A stretch of DNA of 64,000 nt from Scilla litardierei (taxonomy: Eukaryota; Streptophyta; Magnoliopsida; Asparagales; Asparagaceae). Numbering within the stretch: position 1 is the first letter of the stretch; every line of letters begins with the position of its first letter. The notes below the pieces were generated by a model that saw nothing but the letters and a program-made list of their open reading frames with translations, made no database searches and had not been told where the DNA came from. The stretch covers positions 21,586,214 through 21,650,213 of the forward strand of contig CM061138.1 in NCBI GenBank assembly GCA_030789695.1. Direction: 5' to 3'. The translations under genes were made by a program, and so were the position numbers. Of this stretch, positions 21,739-32,470 are shown piece after piece.

Positions 21739-22929
21739 CTAACAAAAGGAGACAAACTGAAGAAACTCCTCATCCCCCTCAATTCTCTCCATCTCTCCCC
21801 TCTCCAACCACAACCAAACCTCAATCCCATCCCCATCCTTTGCATCAATCAATATGCAAACATCCTTCATATCTCTAATCCCACACCCCAACCACACAGG
21901 CTCACCCCACCCCAAGTCACTCCTGTGCAAACTTATCCTGCACCAACTGCTGAGTATCCAACTAAACTCCACACCCTCATTCTCCCATCCTGCACTCTCT
22001 CTCTTCCTCACGTACTCCTCGTCCACCTTCCTCGCTTCTGTTGCCTCCACGCCGATCCACAGATTCCCGAACGAACGTTCCGACAGTTTCGACGACATCT
22101 TCTTCCTTATGTTCACCGATGGCATCATGCTTCCTGCACTCCCCCTCATTCTATTCAGGCACCCCCACACCAGTGCTGACACGGCCTCTACTCTCGTAGG
22201 AGCCCGCGTCCAACCTTGACCGCCTTTTCGCAGCCTCTCTATTGCGTTCACTGACATGATGAACCTCTTGATAACTACATTGTCGTTTCTTGTACTGTAT
22301 TATGGCAGTGATCGGTTTGCAAGCTTGCTTTGGGGAGGAAAAACCGCAGCTGCATCAAACTGCGGGGTCTCAGAGCTGGTCAGAGTGGCTCCCCGAGCGA
22401 TATTGGCCCAGCAGTTGAGGAATGAGGCAATGGATGCACCGTCGGCTATCAAGTGAGACATGGAGATGCCTAGCACCAGGCCGTTCCCTCTGAACATGCT
22501 GAGCTGCACTGCTAGAAGAGGGTCCTCCGGCCATCTGAACTCTGTTACCTTGATAGGGAGGATATGGTCGAATTGGTCGATTTGGGGGTTGACAAGGAAC
22601 GAGGCGAAGTCGGCTTCTATTTGAGATTTTGTGAATTCGACACCCTCGTCATTGCAATCCACATGGAGAGTGTCGGAGGCGGAGAGCTTGATTCTACCGG
22701 CCAAGGGGTAGAAGTGTGTCAAGGTTTGAGAGAGGGATGCCTTCAGGTTGAGAGGAATTTGATCGGTTGAGTTGGTTGAAGTGTTGGTGTTGTAGAAGAG
22801 AAGGATGTGTGTGTAGATTTGAGGTGCGGCTTGATCAAGTGAAGATAGCTGCAGTTTGCGCAGGTGTTGAGGGGTAGGAGATGATGGCTTGACGATCTCC
22901 TTGGAGATTGTTTGAACCTTCAACATCAT
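21739..22929 (-). pseudogene. BAHD acyltransferase copy 1, nonsense mutation
   Basis: Would encode a cytosolic acyl-CoA-dependent acyltransferase of the BAHD family; N-terminal KVQTISKEIVKPSSPTP resembles the vinorine synthase-like clade. The frame runs from ATG 22929 to a TAA at 22300-22302, codon 210, where the paralogues have a Glu codon (GAA to TAA). It then continues open to 21739. The active-site motif HLIAD (159-163) precedes the stop; the second family motif, DFGWG, is DLGWG here (338-342). A truncated product would lack the C-terminal domain. I chose 22929 over the in-frame ATG at 23031 because a TATA box lies between them. The closest paralogue is copy 4, which is intact. Confidence 0.88.
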
Positions 22930-22991
22930 TTTTGGATTAATAGGAAGGGACCGGAAAAAATAATAGTCATGTTCGTTAGCTCCTCCTGCTG

Positions 22992-23001
22992 CTTTATATA
23001 A
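22992..23001 (-). promoter_or_regulatory. TATA box of BAHD copy 1
   Basis: On the - strand GTTATATAAAG lies about 65 bp upstream of ATG 22929, a normal plant spacing. It excludes the upstream ATG at 23031. Confidence 0.65.
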
Positions 23002-23049
23002 CACACAGCAGGAAAGAGAGGAGAAGTCCAACTTTTGCTTTCCCTTGGA

Positions 23050-23443
23050 AACAAAAGTTCAGGTTTCGTGCAGACAAAGTTTAGAGAAGAAACCCAGAAG
23101 CAGCCTACTCTGTTGCAACACAAACTTCCAAAGAAATTTGTTACGTAATTCAACAGTCCAATGAAGTCTGCGCAAGCTCTCAGTATAAGCAACAAAGAAT
23201 TGATACAAAGATGAAAAGAAAAAACTCCATTATTTACATTTGAGGAGGACCGTTTATGATTTCTTAACGATAATATTGCATACTTTATTGCCATTGCTCA
23301 AGTTCAGGTATACAATATAACTTCTAACTATTCTATAATACCCGAAAACAGGTATTTGAGTTAAGACCCCAGAGGGTTTTTTATGTTACCAACCTTCGAC
23401 AATAGATGCTGCAGATGAACCCCATTGAAGACCTTGCACGCGG
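23050..23443. other. Intergenic: one minisatellite monomer and host flank
   Basis: Between BAHD copy 1 and the ARR exon there is a single minisatellite monomer (about 23078-23140). The block AATTCAACAGTCCAATGAAG follows, running to ATAATACCCGAAAACAGG, the uninterrupted form of the host sequence that elsewhere joins the truncated Copia. No gene seen. Confidence 0.6.
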
Positions 23444-24436
23444 TTATGCAAACAGGCAGTCGTCTAAGATTGGGTACTCCATCGGGTCATGCAAATACTC
23501 AGAGTTGAATTCCAACCCATCGTACCAGTTACTGTGGAGATCGGTTAGTGATGTAGGATCATTGAACTGAAAAATATCCATGCCGTTAAGCCCAGCGTTC
23601 TCAAAGCAGCCAATGTTTTGAAGAGAGCACAACGGAAAATCCTCAGGCAAAGAAACCAAACCCGTTTCGTTTTTCATACTTATTGACGGAGATGTCCAAC
23701 TGTCCGATCCACTGGTTTCGTGTTTTGCTCCAAAATCATGAGAATTTAGAATGCCACGAGCGACTTGAACTGAAACGGAGTCAGCTGTGCATGCCACAGG
23801 AGGAGTGGTTTTATTGTTGCGACTTTTGTAATTGGTGAAGACTGGCTTGATCAGAGACGAAGGTGTCCTGTCCTTGGTACAACAAGCAATCGAGCTGATA
23901 GATGGAGTCTGCGACTGATTCGTGAGTGCCTGGTGTGCTTGGTTGGTCAGGGACTGATGTGAGTAGTCTTCCAACAAACTATATGGCTCATGGTCATGTT
24001 TTGGATACTGTATGAATTGCGTCGCAGGAATGCCTCCACTCCATGGTTGTTGCTTTGACGTAGAAGGTTCAACTGACATGTAGCCAACGTTGGACATCGT
24101 GCCTTGGAATGAAAGAACTACGCCAAATGGAGCCACATTGTTTGCTTTCCTGCCATTAGGAACATCAACCCTGGCTGCTTCCTTTGGATCTTTTACGTGC
24201 AAGGCTGATGTGCTCTTTATATCATCGGTATGATTATCAGGGGTTCTGTTCTGAGCTTGTAGATTTTGGGCAATGGGAACGTATCTGCCAGCAGTATTAT
24301 TTTGATGCACTGTGGTTGGGTTCTGTTGGCCAAGGTTTCCCTGATGACCCTTAGGGTTGAATTCCGATTGCCCGCTTCCACCATAATTTTTCCCTTCATT
24401 CTGCTTCTGTAGTCTGCTCAAGTAGAGTCTGTATTT
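23444..24436 (-). pseudogene. Type-B response regulator (ARR11-like), isolated last exon, copy A
   Basis: The open frame begins after a splice acceptor (TTGTACAG, - strand, ending at 24437) with KYRLYLSRLQKQNE. That is the end of the GARP/Myb-like DNA-binding domain of type-B cytokinin response regulators, which are nuclear transcription factors. The remaining ~325 residues are Gln/Asn/Ser-rich and end NWYDGL ... DPMEYPILDDCLFA, resembling the C-terminus I recall for the ARR11 clade. I find no receiver domain (DDK phospho-acceptor region) and no upstream GARP exon in the next 2 kb. This is therefore a gene fragment, not a complete gene, although the exon itself has no stop. An intron larger than the interval before the LTR element, with exons displaced, is the alternative. 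Confidence 0.78.
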
Positions 24437-26590
24437 CTGTACAATGGATAATTGAGTTAAATGTCACGACTTTACGAATGAATTACAAAAGCTTCAACAA
24501 CGTCCGAGTCATACAAAGAGATAAATGCGGACTATACCAGGTAAACAGTATGCACTCAAAAGAAGATAACCGAACTGAGTTTGCATTAACAGCCAGAAAA
24601 TAATGCAGGGAGCTTCACATAAAAGAAAGAAAGAACTACTAGTATTTTCTAGTTTACCTAACAGGTAAATATTAGCCACTAGATATGCTACTTCTGAAGA
24701 ATTTTGCATGTCACCATTGACCTCACCATGAGGGATGAGACATCCAAGGCTTCTCCTTTGCTTCGGAGTAGAGCATTTATTGCAGAAGTAGCCCCAGAAA
24801 CTGATTGCGGTAGGTTTTACTCGACTAATTTTCTGGCCTGAGGTGTCACTTGAGCGTGTATGTTTTCCTTCCTAAGCCCACTGCTCAGACCATTGATATG
24901 CTTCCAGAAGTGCACCAACCTCAGCATCAAATACATCAAATCAAATGAAGCCTCTTCAATAGATCCTTTAGTAAAAGCCTCTTCAATAGATCCTATACTA
25001 AACCTTTTAAGTTTTGCTTCAGATACTTTTGCTTCCCTCAATGTTGCTGTATATGAGGGAAACAAATATTTAATACTTCTTGCGTTCTTTCTCTCACAGC
25101 CTATGACTCAAATAAAAATTGCCTCATAGATGGGTTACCAGAGCATATCAATGCGTACATCCAGCCAACATTGTTCCTTTATCAATGGCGGGCTAACGAC
25201 AATCACATGTAGTCAAAGGAAACAGGAACATATATCGCTCATGTTTCTATTAAGTTGTATGAACCAAATGCCTTCAGTCATTAGATTAATTTTCATCAAG
25301 TAACCACAAAATCATCTTCACCATCCAATCCTCTTTTTCGTGAAGGGTCGCTTCAGAACAGGCATTGAAGTCAAGAAGCTCCATAAAAGAATTGACCCAT
25401 ACTCCATGAAAAATTATCAACTTGATGTCACCCCATTATGAATCGGTGCCAACTTTGCCTCCATGGAAATTGCAAGCAAGAGATAGCTTAACATAGAAAG
25501 CCCTTTTCTGCTAGGCAGACATGACCTTCACGGTATGCAATGTAACTTCAAACAGCCAGGTAGCAATTCCAATCTCTCCTAAATTAGGAAGAAGACTACA
25601 CTAAGAGGTAAGCTGATTAGATTTTTCCCGGTTATTGTATCGATCTTTGAATTGCATTATGAGTTAATGTTCAAATTCTTGGTTACATGCTCAATATCGG
25701 CTCTATCAGAAGTGTTGGGTGATACTTGTTGGAAACATGGAACTTTAGGTACCAGCTGCCTTAGCTCAGCATGGCTATTAGTTGCTAGTATATTTTCATT
25801 TTCAACAAATGCTTCATCCACTCATAGATCATCTTTATCATCTCTATCATCTAGAGCATTATCTTCTTCTTTTTCTATCCTATTTCATTAACGGTTCATC
25901 TCCATGGATTATATCTAAACCTATCGGTCCAACTTTGGTTTCCTTTTGTTTCGGAGTTCAGTAACTTAAGCCCACACCATAGTCAAAATAGCCTATACCT
26001 TCTTGTGAAATTTCAATGGTTTCTCTTGGTGCCAATTAAGAAGGGTGTTTTCCCTCCTACAAATCGTATTCGAAATGGCTGATGTATATTTGTATACGTC
26101 AATTTTTTGAACCTTGATTTTGATAGTTAAATGAGATTTTTATTTGATCATATTACATGAAAAAAATAGAATTTAATTTTTTGATAATTCAATCCCCTGA
26201 ATCTTCTCTTATATTAGTAGTTATTAGTTAAGTATAAATGGTATCGGTGAGGATCTGATAGATCACATCAACATGCTTGAAATCTGATACAATACGATCG
26301 ATATGTATCTGTATCGGCTAAGATTTCAAACCTTGTTATAAGGAAACTCTACTAGTGCCACATTATATGTCACATTATCATCTACTGCCCTACATGTGTT
26401 TGTATAGGCTATGGGAATCAGACATTACGTGTGGTTTACATCACTTGCTTGCTCATGATTTCCAACTTTATACTTGTGGTTTGCATCACTTGCTTGCTCA
26501 TGTTTTCTAACTCATGTCTCTATTTTTATCATTGAAACCTTGCTTCTTTTAGAATCCGGAAGTATCACATTGGACATATCACAACCCTAG
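24437..26590. other. Intergenic DNA, no gene recognised (copy A)
   Basis: About 2.1 kb. Its left part may be remnant intron of the ARR-like gene. Only short ORFs (under 90 codons) on both strands, none with a recognisable domain. It is repeated almost exactly at 47785-49938. Confidence 0.6.
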
Positions 26591-27084
26591 ACCTCCGAGA
26601 CAAGCCTAAAACGCTTCGCCTCCCAAACTGGAGAAAAAAGGGCACGGTCGAGCTACGACTCCCTCCCCCCTACGAAGACTCTGGGGCAGGATCTGTCCCC
26701 GCCACCCATGCCAGAGAAGGGCACGGGCCGAGCTGCGCGCTCGTTCCCCCCTCAAGTAAAGACTCCGAGGTAGGTAGACCCAACGTGCTATTCCCAGGAG
26801 GGAAGGTGATACGTCATCCCCGTCGAGCCGGGCTTCCAACTCGAGCCCGGATGACGAGGGCAATTGTTACGACCTAAAGATCGTGATAGTCCGACCTTCC
26901 ATCCCAGACCACCTAAATACCCCGCCGGCTCGTCCCTCCCTCCGAAAGGACAGTCGACCCGGCGACAAGGCGCTCCACACCCAACCGATAGAGGGCCACA
27001 GGGCGCCTGTCGATTCTAGAGTCCGACGCGACTATGGGAAGGTCGCACTCTGCCTCGGCCGCTGATAGCCAGTGATGACCTCTG

Positions 27085-27345
27085 ACGAGCTAAGGGGGCC
27101 GAGCTAACCGGGCCGAGCTACGGGGCCGAGCTAAGTGGGCCGAGCTAACGGGGCCGAGCTACGGGGCCGAGCTAACGGGGCCGAGCTACGGGGCCGAGCT
27201 AAGGGGGCCGAGCTAAGGGGGCCGAGCTAACGGGGCCGAGCTAACCGGGCCGAGCTAAGGGGGCCGAGCTAAGGGGGCCGAGCTACGGTGCAGAGCTAAC
27301 GGGGCCGAGCTAACGGGGCCGAGCTATGGGGACGAGCTACGGGAC
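27085..27345. repeat. 14-16-bp minisatellite in the LTR (copy A, left)
   Basis: About 17 copies of a unit near GGGGCCGAGCTAAC, varying in the G run and in AAC/AAG/AC. The equivalents at 32965-33225, 50433-50690 and 59418-59710 have different orders and numbers of variants. Confidence 0.85.
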
Positions 27346-27713
27346 GGTTCTTTGGCACATTGGACACGACAAACAACCTAGTACAAGGACGCTACTGACA
27401 CTATCGCCGCCCGATTATCTGACAAAGCACCCACTGGCCGCTGCGCCCCCTGACACTTAATGCTTTCGGCCCTGACGCCCTGACACCTTGAAAAAAGCAC
27501 CCACTGGCCGTTGCGCCCCTGACACTTAATGCTTTCGGCCCTGACGCCCTGACAAAGCACCCCGGACCGTTGCACCGTCTGACAAAAGCGTGGCAGGCAC
27601 TCCTGTTCCTGACATCCTCGTCCGAAGCTTCCGTTGACATCAGGGCCAGCTCAGCATGTCGGGTCAGCATGCCAGGTCAGCCCTACCGAACCGCCTCCTA
27701 TCAGGTATAAATA

Positions 27714-27721
27714 TCCCCTCA
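27714..27721 (+). promoter_or_regulatory. TATA box of the Tat-like LTR
   Basis: TATAAATA in CAGGTATAAATATCCCC. It is conserved at about 33587, 51056 and 60078 in the other three LTR copies. Confidence 0.65.
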
Positions 27722-28185
27722 CTTCTTGCGGTGAAGAGGGGGAGAAAATTCACTCTCAATCTCCTTACTCACACACAAGAGCAAAGGTCGTCCTCATCTT
27801 TGCTCTTCCACTCATAGCTCGTCACGTACGGTCGACTCACCATCAGTCCGACCTGCGTGCCTAGCCCCCGCATTAAGTCCTATTAAAGACTTAGGCATCG
27901 GAGAGGCTAAGGGTTGGACCCCAACCCGACCTTTCTGAAGAGTTTCTCCTTGCGCAGGTTAGCTCGTCAACACCAGTCGTGCTCGCCCTCAACCTAGGCA
28001 GTTCGGCCCCTTCTCTGCATCCTGCCGGATTCTATTCCGTGGTCTGCTCCAACGACAAGCTTAGCTTCATCACCCCTCTAATCACCTGTAAAATAGCCTA
28101 CCCCAATCCCTTCCTTAACATAACCACCGTGCCCTTGGTTTCCCCTAATACAAATTCATTGTACGCGAGTCCCACGCCGCAACAA

Positions 28186-28204
28186 TTGGCGCCGTCTGTG
28201 GGAA
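28186..28204 (+). promoter_or_regulatory. Primer-binding site region of the Tat-like element (copy A)
   Basis: TTGGCGCCGTCTGTGGGAA starts two bases after the LTR end, as in Tat-type plant elements. In copy B (51535) one base differs (TCTATGG). Confidence 0.75.
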
Positions 28205-28275
28205 CCGAAGGGTCACACCCATGTCAAATCCCATACCAATCACCAAGACACTAAGGGTTGGAACCCAACCCCGCT

Positions 28276-29288
28276 ATCTTGAAGACCTCCAGGGCAGCTC
28301 GTTAGCTCGCCACCCAAACTGGAGGGGCACAATGCGGGGGAGGCTTTGGCCACTCTGTACCCGCTACCTTGCAGACCTCCAGGGCAGCTCGTTAGCTCGC
28401 CACCCAAACTGGAGGGGCACAATGCGGGGGAGGCTTTGGCCACTCTGTACCCGCTACCTTACAGACCTCCGGGGCAGCTCATTAGCTCGCCACCCAAACT
28501 GGAGGGGCAAAATGCGGGGGAGGCTTTGGCCACTCTGTACCCGCTACCTTGCAGACCTCCGGGGCAGCTCGTTAGCTCGCCACCCAAACTGGAGGGGCAA
28601 AATGCGGGGGAGGCTTTGGCCACTCTGTTCCCGCTATCTTGAAGACCTCCAGGGAAGCTCGTTAGCTCGCCACCCAAACTGGAGGGGCAAAATGCGGGGG
28701 AGGCTTTGGCCACTCTGTACCCGCTATCTTGAAGACCTCCAGGGCAGCTCGTTAGCTCGCCACCCAAACTGGAGGGGCACAATGCGGGGGAGGCTTTGGC
28801 CACTCTGTACCCGCTACCTTGCAGACCTCCGGGGCAGCTCGTTAGCTCGCCACCCAAACTGGAGGGGCAAAATGCGGGGGAGGCTTTGGCCACTCTGTAC
28901 CAGCTATCTTGAAGACCTCCAGGGCAGCTCGTTAGCTCGCCACCCAAACTGGAGGGGCACAATGCGGGGGAGGCTTTGGCCACTCTGTACCAGCTACCTT
29001 GCAGATCTCCAGGGCAGCTCGTTAGCTCGCCACCCAAACTGGAGGGGCACAATGCGGGGGAGGCTTTGGCCACTCTGTACCCGCTACCTTGCAGACCTCC
29101 GGGGCAGCTCGTTAGCTCGCCACCCAAACTGGAGGGGCAAAATGCGGGGGAGGCTTTGGTCACTCTGTACCCGCTATCTTGAAGACCTCCAGGACAGCTC
29201 GTTAGCTCGACACCCAAACTGGAGGGGCAAAATGCGGGGGAGGCTTTGGCCACTCTGTACCCGCTATTTTGAAGACCTCCAGGGCACA
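28276..29288. repeat. 90-bp tandem array, copy A, left block
   Basis: About 11 monomers. Landmarks per unit: GACCTCCRGGGCAGCTCG, TTAGCTCGCCACCCAAACTG, GAGGGGCAMAATGCGGGGGA, GGCTTTGGCCACTCTGTACC, CGCTAYCTTGMA. The unit is a multiple of three, which keeps several frames open on both strands by arithmetic. Main variants are CTTGAAGAC..CCAGGG against CTTGCAGAC..CCGGGG, and GGCAAAATG against GGCACAATG, often alternating. Confidence 0.95.
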
Positions 29289-30502
29289 TGCTGGGTATTC
29301 TGGGACCCTTAGGGCACAAAAACTCTAGTCATGTCCTAAGTCGGACGGAACATAGATAGAAATGCAGCGGAAAAATTTTATGTTAATCTAATTAACAAGC
29401 AACCCTAAGGAACCAGACCCTATTAGCCAGGAACTCTGCCAACTTGGGGTGGATCTGACCACCCTAAGAGGGATCTAACTACTGCGAATAATTAAATGAA
29501 AACTTAAACACATACCCGGAATCTCAGCCCTGGGGCAGGCGAGATGTTCCGCGCCGTCTTCCGAGCTGCTCCCGTCCCATGCCGAGCCGCTCCTTGAACC
29601 GCTCCCCGAACTGCTCCTCGAACCGCTCCGCATCCCGAGGCGATCAATCCCATGTCGCCGAGCCAACCACGCGCCGAAGAAAGTTTCACGCGAGTGAAAC
29701 CTCCGCCTAGATTTCGGATCTGAATCCGAACTCCTTTGCGGCTTTGCTAGAGCCCTCAGGAGCAAGGCAGAAATTTATAGGGAGAGGAGAAATATTAATT
29801 TAGCTTAGATCCGAGCGTGCTCCAACATTTATGAGAGCCGCTCAGATCTAGAGCTTGGGACGAATTTAGAGGAAGGGGGCAGACCCCTATTTATATAGGC
29901 GGCTGACCCCTCCCCTCTACTCAATTTCCGATGTGGGACTAAAGTTGGAGTTAATTAATTCAATTTAGTTTGCCTTTCACAAAGGCTAAACTTCCGTGAA
30001 TTTTAACTCCCTCACCGTTGAACTTCATGATGATACAACCTATCAATACGAAGGGCGTTCAATGGTGAACGCATAGGAAAAAACCGTTCGTCAATCGGAG
30101 TTCGTTTGACCCTCCAATTGATCACTCAAAGTTTAGCCCACGGCTAGTTTTTCGCAAAAACCGAGCCGTCAAAAATCCCGGGTTTTAAAAAACCCTAACC
30201 AAAAAATTCAGGCTTGGTGGGCCTCCATTTTCGCTGGGTTCAGCCCAACAGTTTGGGCTGACTTATTTTGGCTATAACTTGTGCATGTGGACTCCGTTTT
30301 TGACGCGGTTTGAACATGCGTTTAGAGCGGGACGATCCCGTCATCTAGGTAACCTTTTTCATGCGTTTATTGTATTAAATATAGTCTTAAACACTTTAAT
30401 ATACATTTAATCTCTTTTGCATCATATGCAAATTAGTCCATATCTAGGCTTAAATTATCATTTGCATCAAATACAAATGATCCGAGGGCATATTCCTCTA
30501 CA
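29289..30502 (-). mobile_element. Solo LTR (Copia type, related to the TR-GAG family) inside the array
   Basis: On the - strand it starts TGTAGAGGAATATGCCC and ends ATACCCAGCA, paralleling the TR-GAG LTR start (TGTAGGAAGATATATGCCC). It shares a TATA box (CTATATAAATAGGGG, about 29885-29900), the stretch encoding HLACPRAEIPGM (matching HLACSRAKIPGM in the TR-GAG LTR) and TTCCGTCCGACTTAGGAC near the 3' end. At 1,214 bp it lacks the GC hairpin block. No interior sequence or second LTR is present. No target duplication is visible (left flank AGGGCACA, right flank GCTCG). Confidence 0.82.
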
Positions 30503-32470
30503 GCTCGTTAGCTCGCCACCCAAACTGGAGGGGCACAATGCGGGGGAGGCTTTGGCCACTCTGTACCCGCTACCTTGCAGACCTCCGGGGCAGCTCGTTA
30601 GCTCGCCACCCAAACTGGAGGGGCACAATGCGGGGGAGGCTTTGGCCACTCTGTACCCGCTACCTTGTAGACCTCCGGGGCAGCTCGTTAGCTCGCCACC
30701 CAAACTGGAGGGGCAAAATGCGGGGGAGGCTTTGGCCACTCTGTACCCGCTATCTTGAAGACCTCCAGGGCAGCTCGTTAGCTCGCCACCCAAACTGGAG
30801 GGGCAAAATGCGGGGGAGGCTTTGGCCACTCTGTACCCGCTACCTTGCAGACCTCCAGGGCAGCTCGTTAGCTCGCCACCCAAACTGGAGGGGCAAAATG
30901 CGGGGGAGGCTTTGGCCACTCTGTACACGCTACCTTGAAGACTCCAGGGCAGCTCGTTAGCTCGCCACCCAAACTGGCGGGGCACAATGCGGGGGAGGCT
31001 TTGGCCACTCTGTACCCGCTACCTTGCAGACCTCCGGGGCAGCTCGTTAGCTCGCCACCCAAACTGGAGGGGCAAAATACGGGGGAGGCTTTGGCCACTC
31101 TGTACCCGCTATCTTGAAGACCTCCAGGGCAGCTCGTTAGCTCGCCACCCAAACTGGAGGGGCAAAATGCGGGGGAGGCTTTGGCCACTCTGTACCCGCT
31201 ACCTTGCAGACATCCAGGGCAGCTCGTTAGCACGCCACCCAAACTGGAGGGGCAAAATGCGGGGGAGGCTTTGGCCACTCTGTACCCGCTATCTTGAAGA
31301 CCTCCAGGGCAGCTCGTTAGCTCGCCACCCAAACTGGAGGGGCAAAATGCGGGGGAGGCCTTGGCCACTCTGTACCCGCTACCTTGCAGACATCCAGGGC
31401 AGCTCGTTAGCTCGCCACCCAAACTGGAGGGGCAAAATGCGGGGGAGGCTTTGGCCACTCTGTACCCGCTATCTTGAAGACCTCTAGGGCAGCTCGTTTG
31501 CTCGCCACCCAAACTGGAGGGGCACAATGCAGGGGAGGCTTTGGCCACTCTGTACCCGCTACCTTGCAGACCTCCAGGGCAGCTCGTTAGCTCGCCACCC
31601 AAACTGGAGGGGCAAAATGCGGGGGAGGCTTTGGCCACTCTGTACCCGCTATCTTGAAGACCTCCAGGGCAGCTCGTTAGCTCGCCACCCAAACTGGAGG
31701 GGCAAAATGCGGGGGAGGCTTTGGCCACTCTGTACCCGCTACCTTGCAGACCTCCGGGGCAGCTCGTTAGCTCGCCACCCAAACTGGAGGGGCAAAATGC
31801 AGGGGAGGCTTTGGCCACTCTGTACCCGCTATCTTGAAGACCTCCAGGGCAGCTCGTTAGCTCGCCACCCAAACTGGAGGGGCAAAATGCGGGGGAGGCT
31901 TTGGCCACTCTGTACCCGCTATCTTGAAGACCTCCAGGGCAGCTCGTTAGCTCCCCACCCAAACTGGAGGGGCACAATGCGGGGGAGGCTTTGGCCACTC
32001 TGTACCCGCTACCTTACAGACCTCCGGGGCAGCTCGTTAGCTCGCCACCCAAACTGGAGGGGCAAAATGCGGGGGAGGCTTTGGCCACTCTGTACCCGCT
32101 ATCTTGAAGACCTCCAGGGCAGCTCGTTAGCTCGCCACCCAAACTGGAGGGGCACAATGCGGGGGAGGCTTTGGCCACTCTGTACCCGCTACCTTGCAGA
32201 TCTCCGGGGCAGCTCGTTAGCTCGCCACCCAAACTGGAGGGGCAAAATGCGTGGGAGGCTTTGGTCACTATGTACCCGCTATCTTGAAGACCTCCAGGGC
32301 AGCTCGTTAGCTCGCCACCCAAACTGGAGGTGCACAATGCGGGGGAGGCTTTGGCCACTCTGTACCCGCTACCTTGCAGACCTCCGGGGCAGCTCGTTAG
32401 CTCGCCACCCTAACTGGAGGGGCAAAATGCGGGGGAGGCTTTGGCCACTCTGTACCCGCTATCTTGAAGA
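30503..32470. repeat. 90-bp tandem array, copy A, right block
   Basis: About 22 monomers of the same unit. One junction near 30935-30960 is a base short, breaking the frame. The right edge runs directly into the 3' LTR at GACCTCCGG/TACAAGCC, with no intervening sequence. Confidence 0.95.

Larger units (their letters stand above)
26591..28184 (+). repeat. 5' LTR of the Tat-like element (copy A)
   Basis: Matches 32470-34065, 49939-51533 and 58921-60558. It contains a GGGGCCGAGCTAAC-type minisatellite (27085-27345), a tandem pair of about 78 bp (27421-27560, ACTTAATGCTTTCGGCCCTG in each), a promoter (TATAAATA near 27714) and the 3' end CAACA. The start is taken from where the paired copies begin to match; it could be a few bases further left. 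Confidence 0.75.

Noticed and set aside
21854..22219. Plus-strand ORFs opposite the BAHD genes (also 36398-37000, 40606-41208, 62919-63521)
   Set aside because: Antisense shadows of the real genes, repeated only because the genes are repeated.
22930..23031. Extended N-terminus (MDFSSLSC...) for BAHD copies 1 and 4
   Set aside because: It starts upstream of the TATA box and is absent from the other copies; family proteins begin near MMLKVQ.
28221..29312. Large ORFs through the 90-bp arrays (also 31527-32756, 53224-54960, 57499-58899) as a repeat-protein gene
   Set aside because: The open frames follow from a stop-free 90-bp unit and occur on both strands; no start context, splice sites or family similarity.
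28276..32470. CRISPR-like regular repeats
   Set aside because: Monomers are directly adjacent with no unique spacers, and this is a plant nuclear context.
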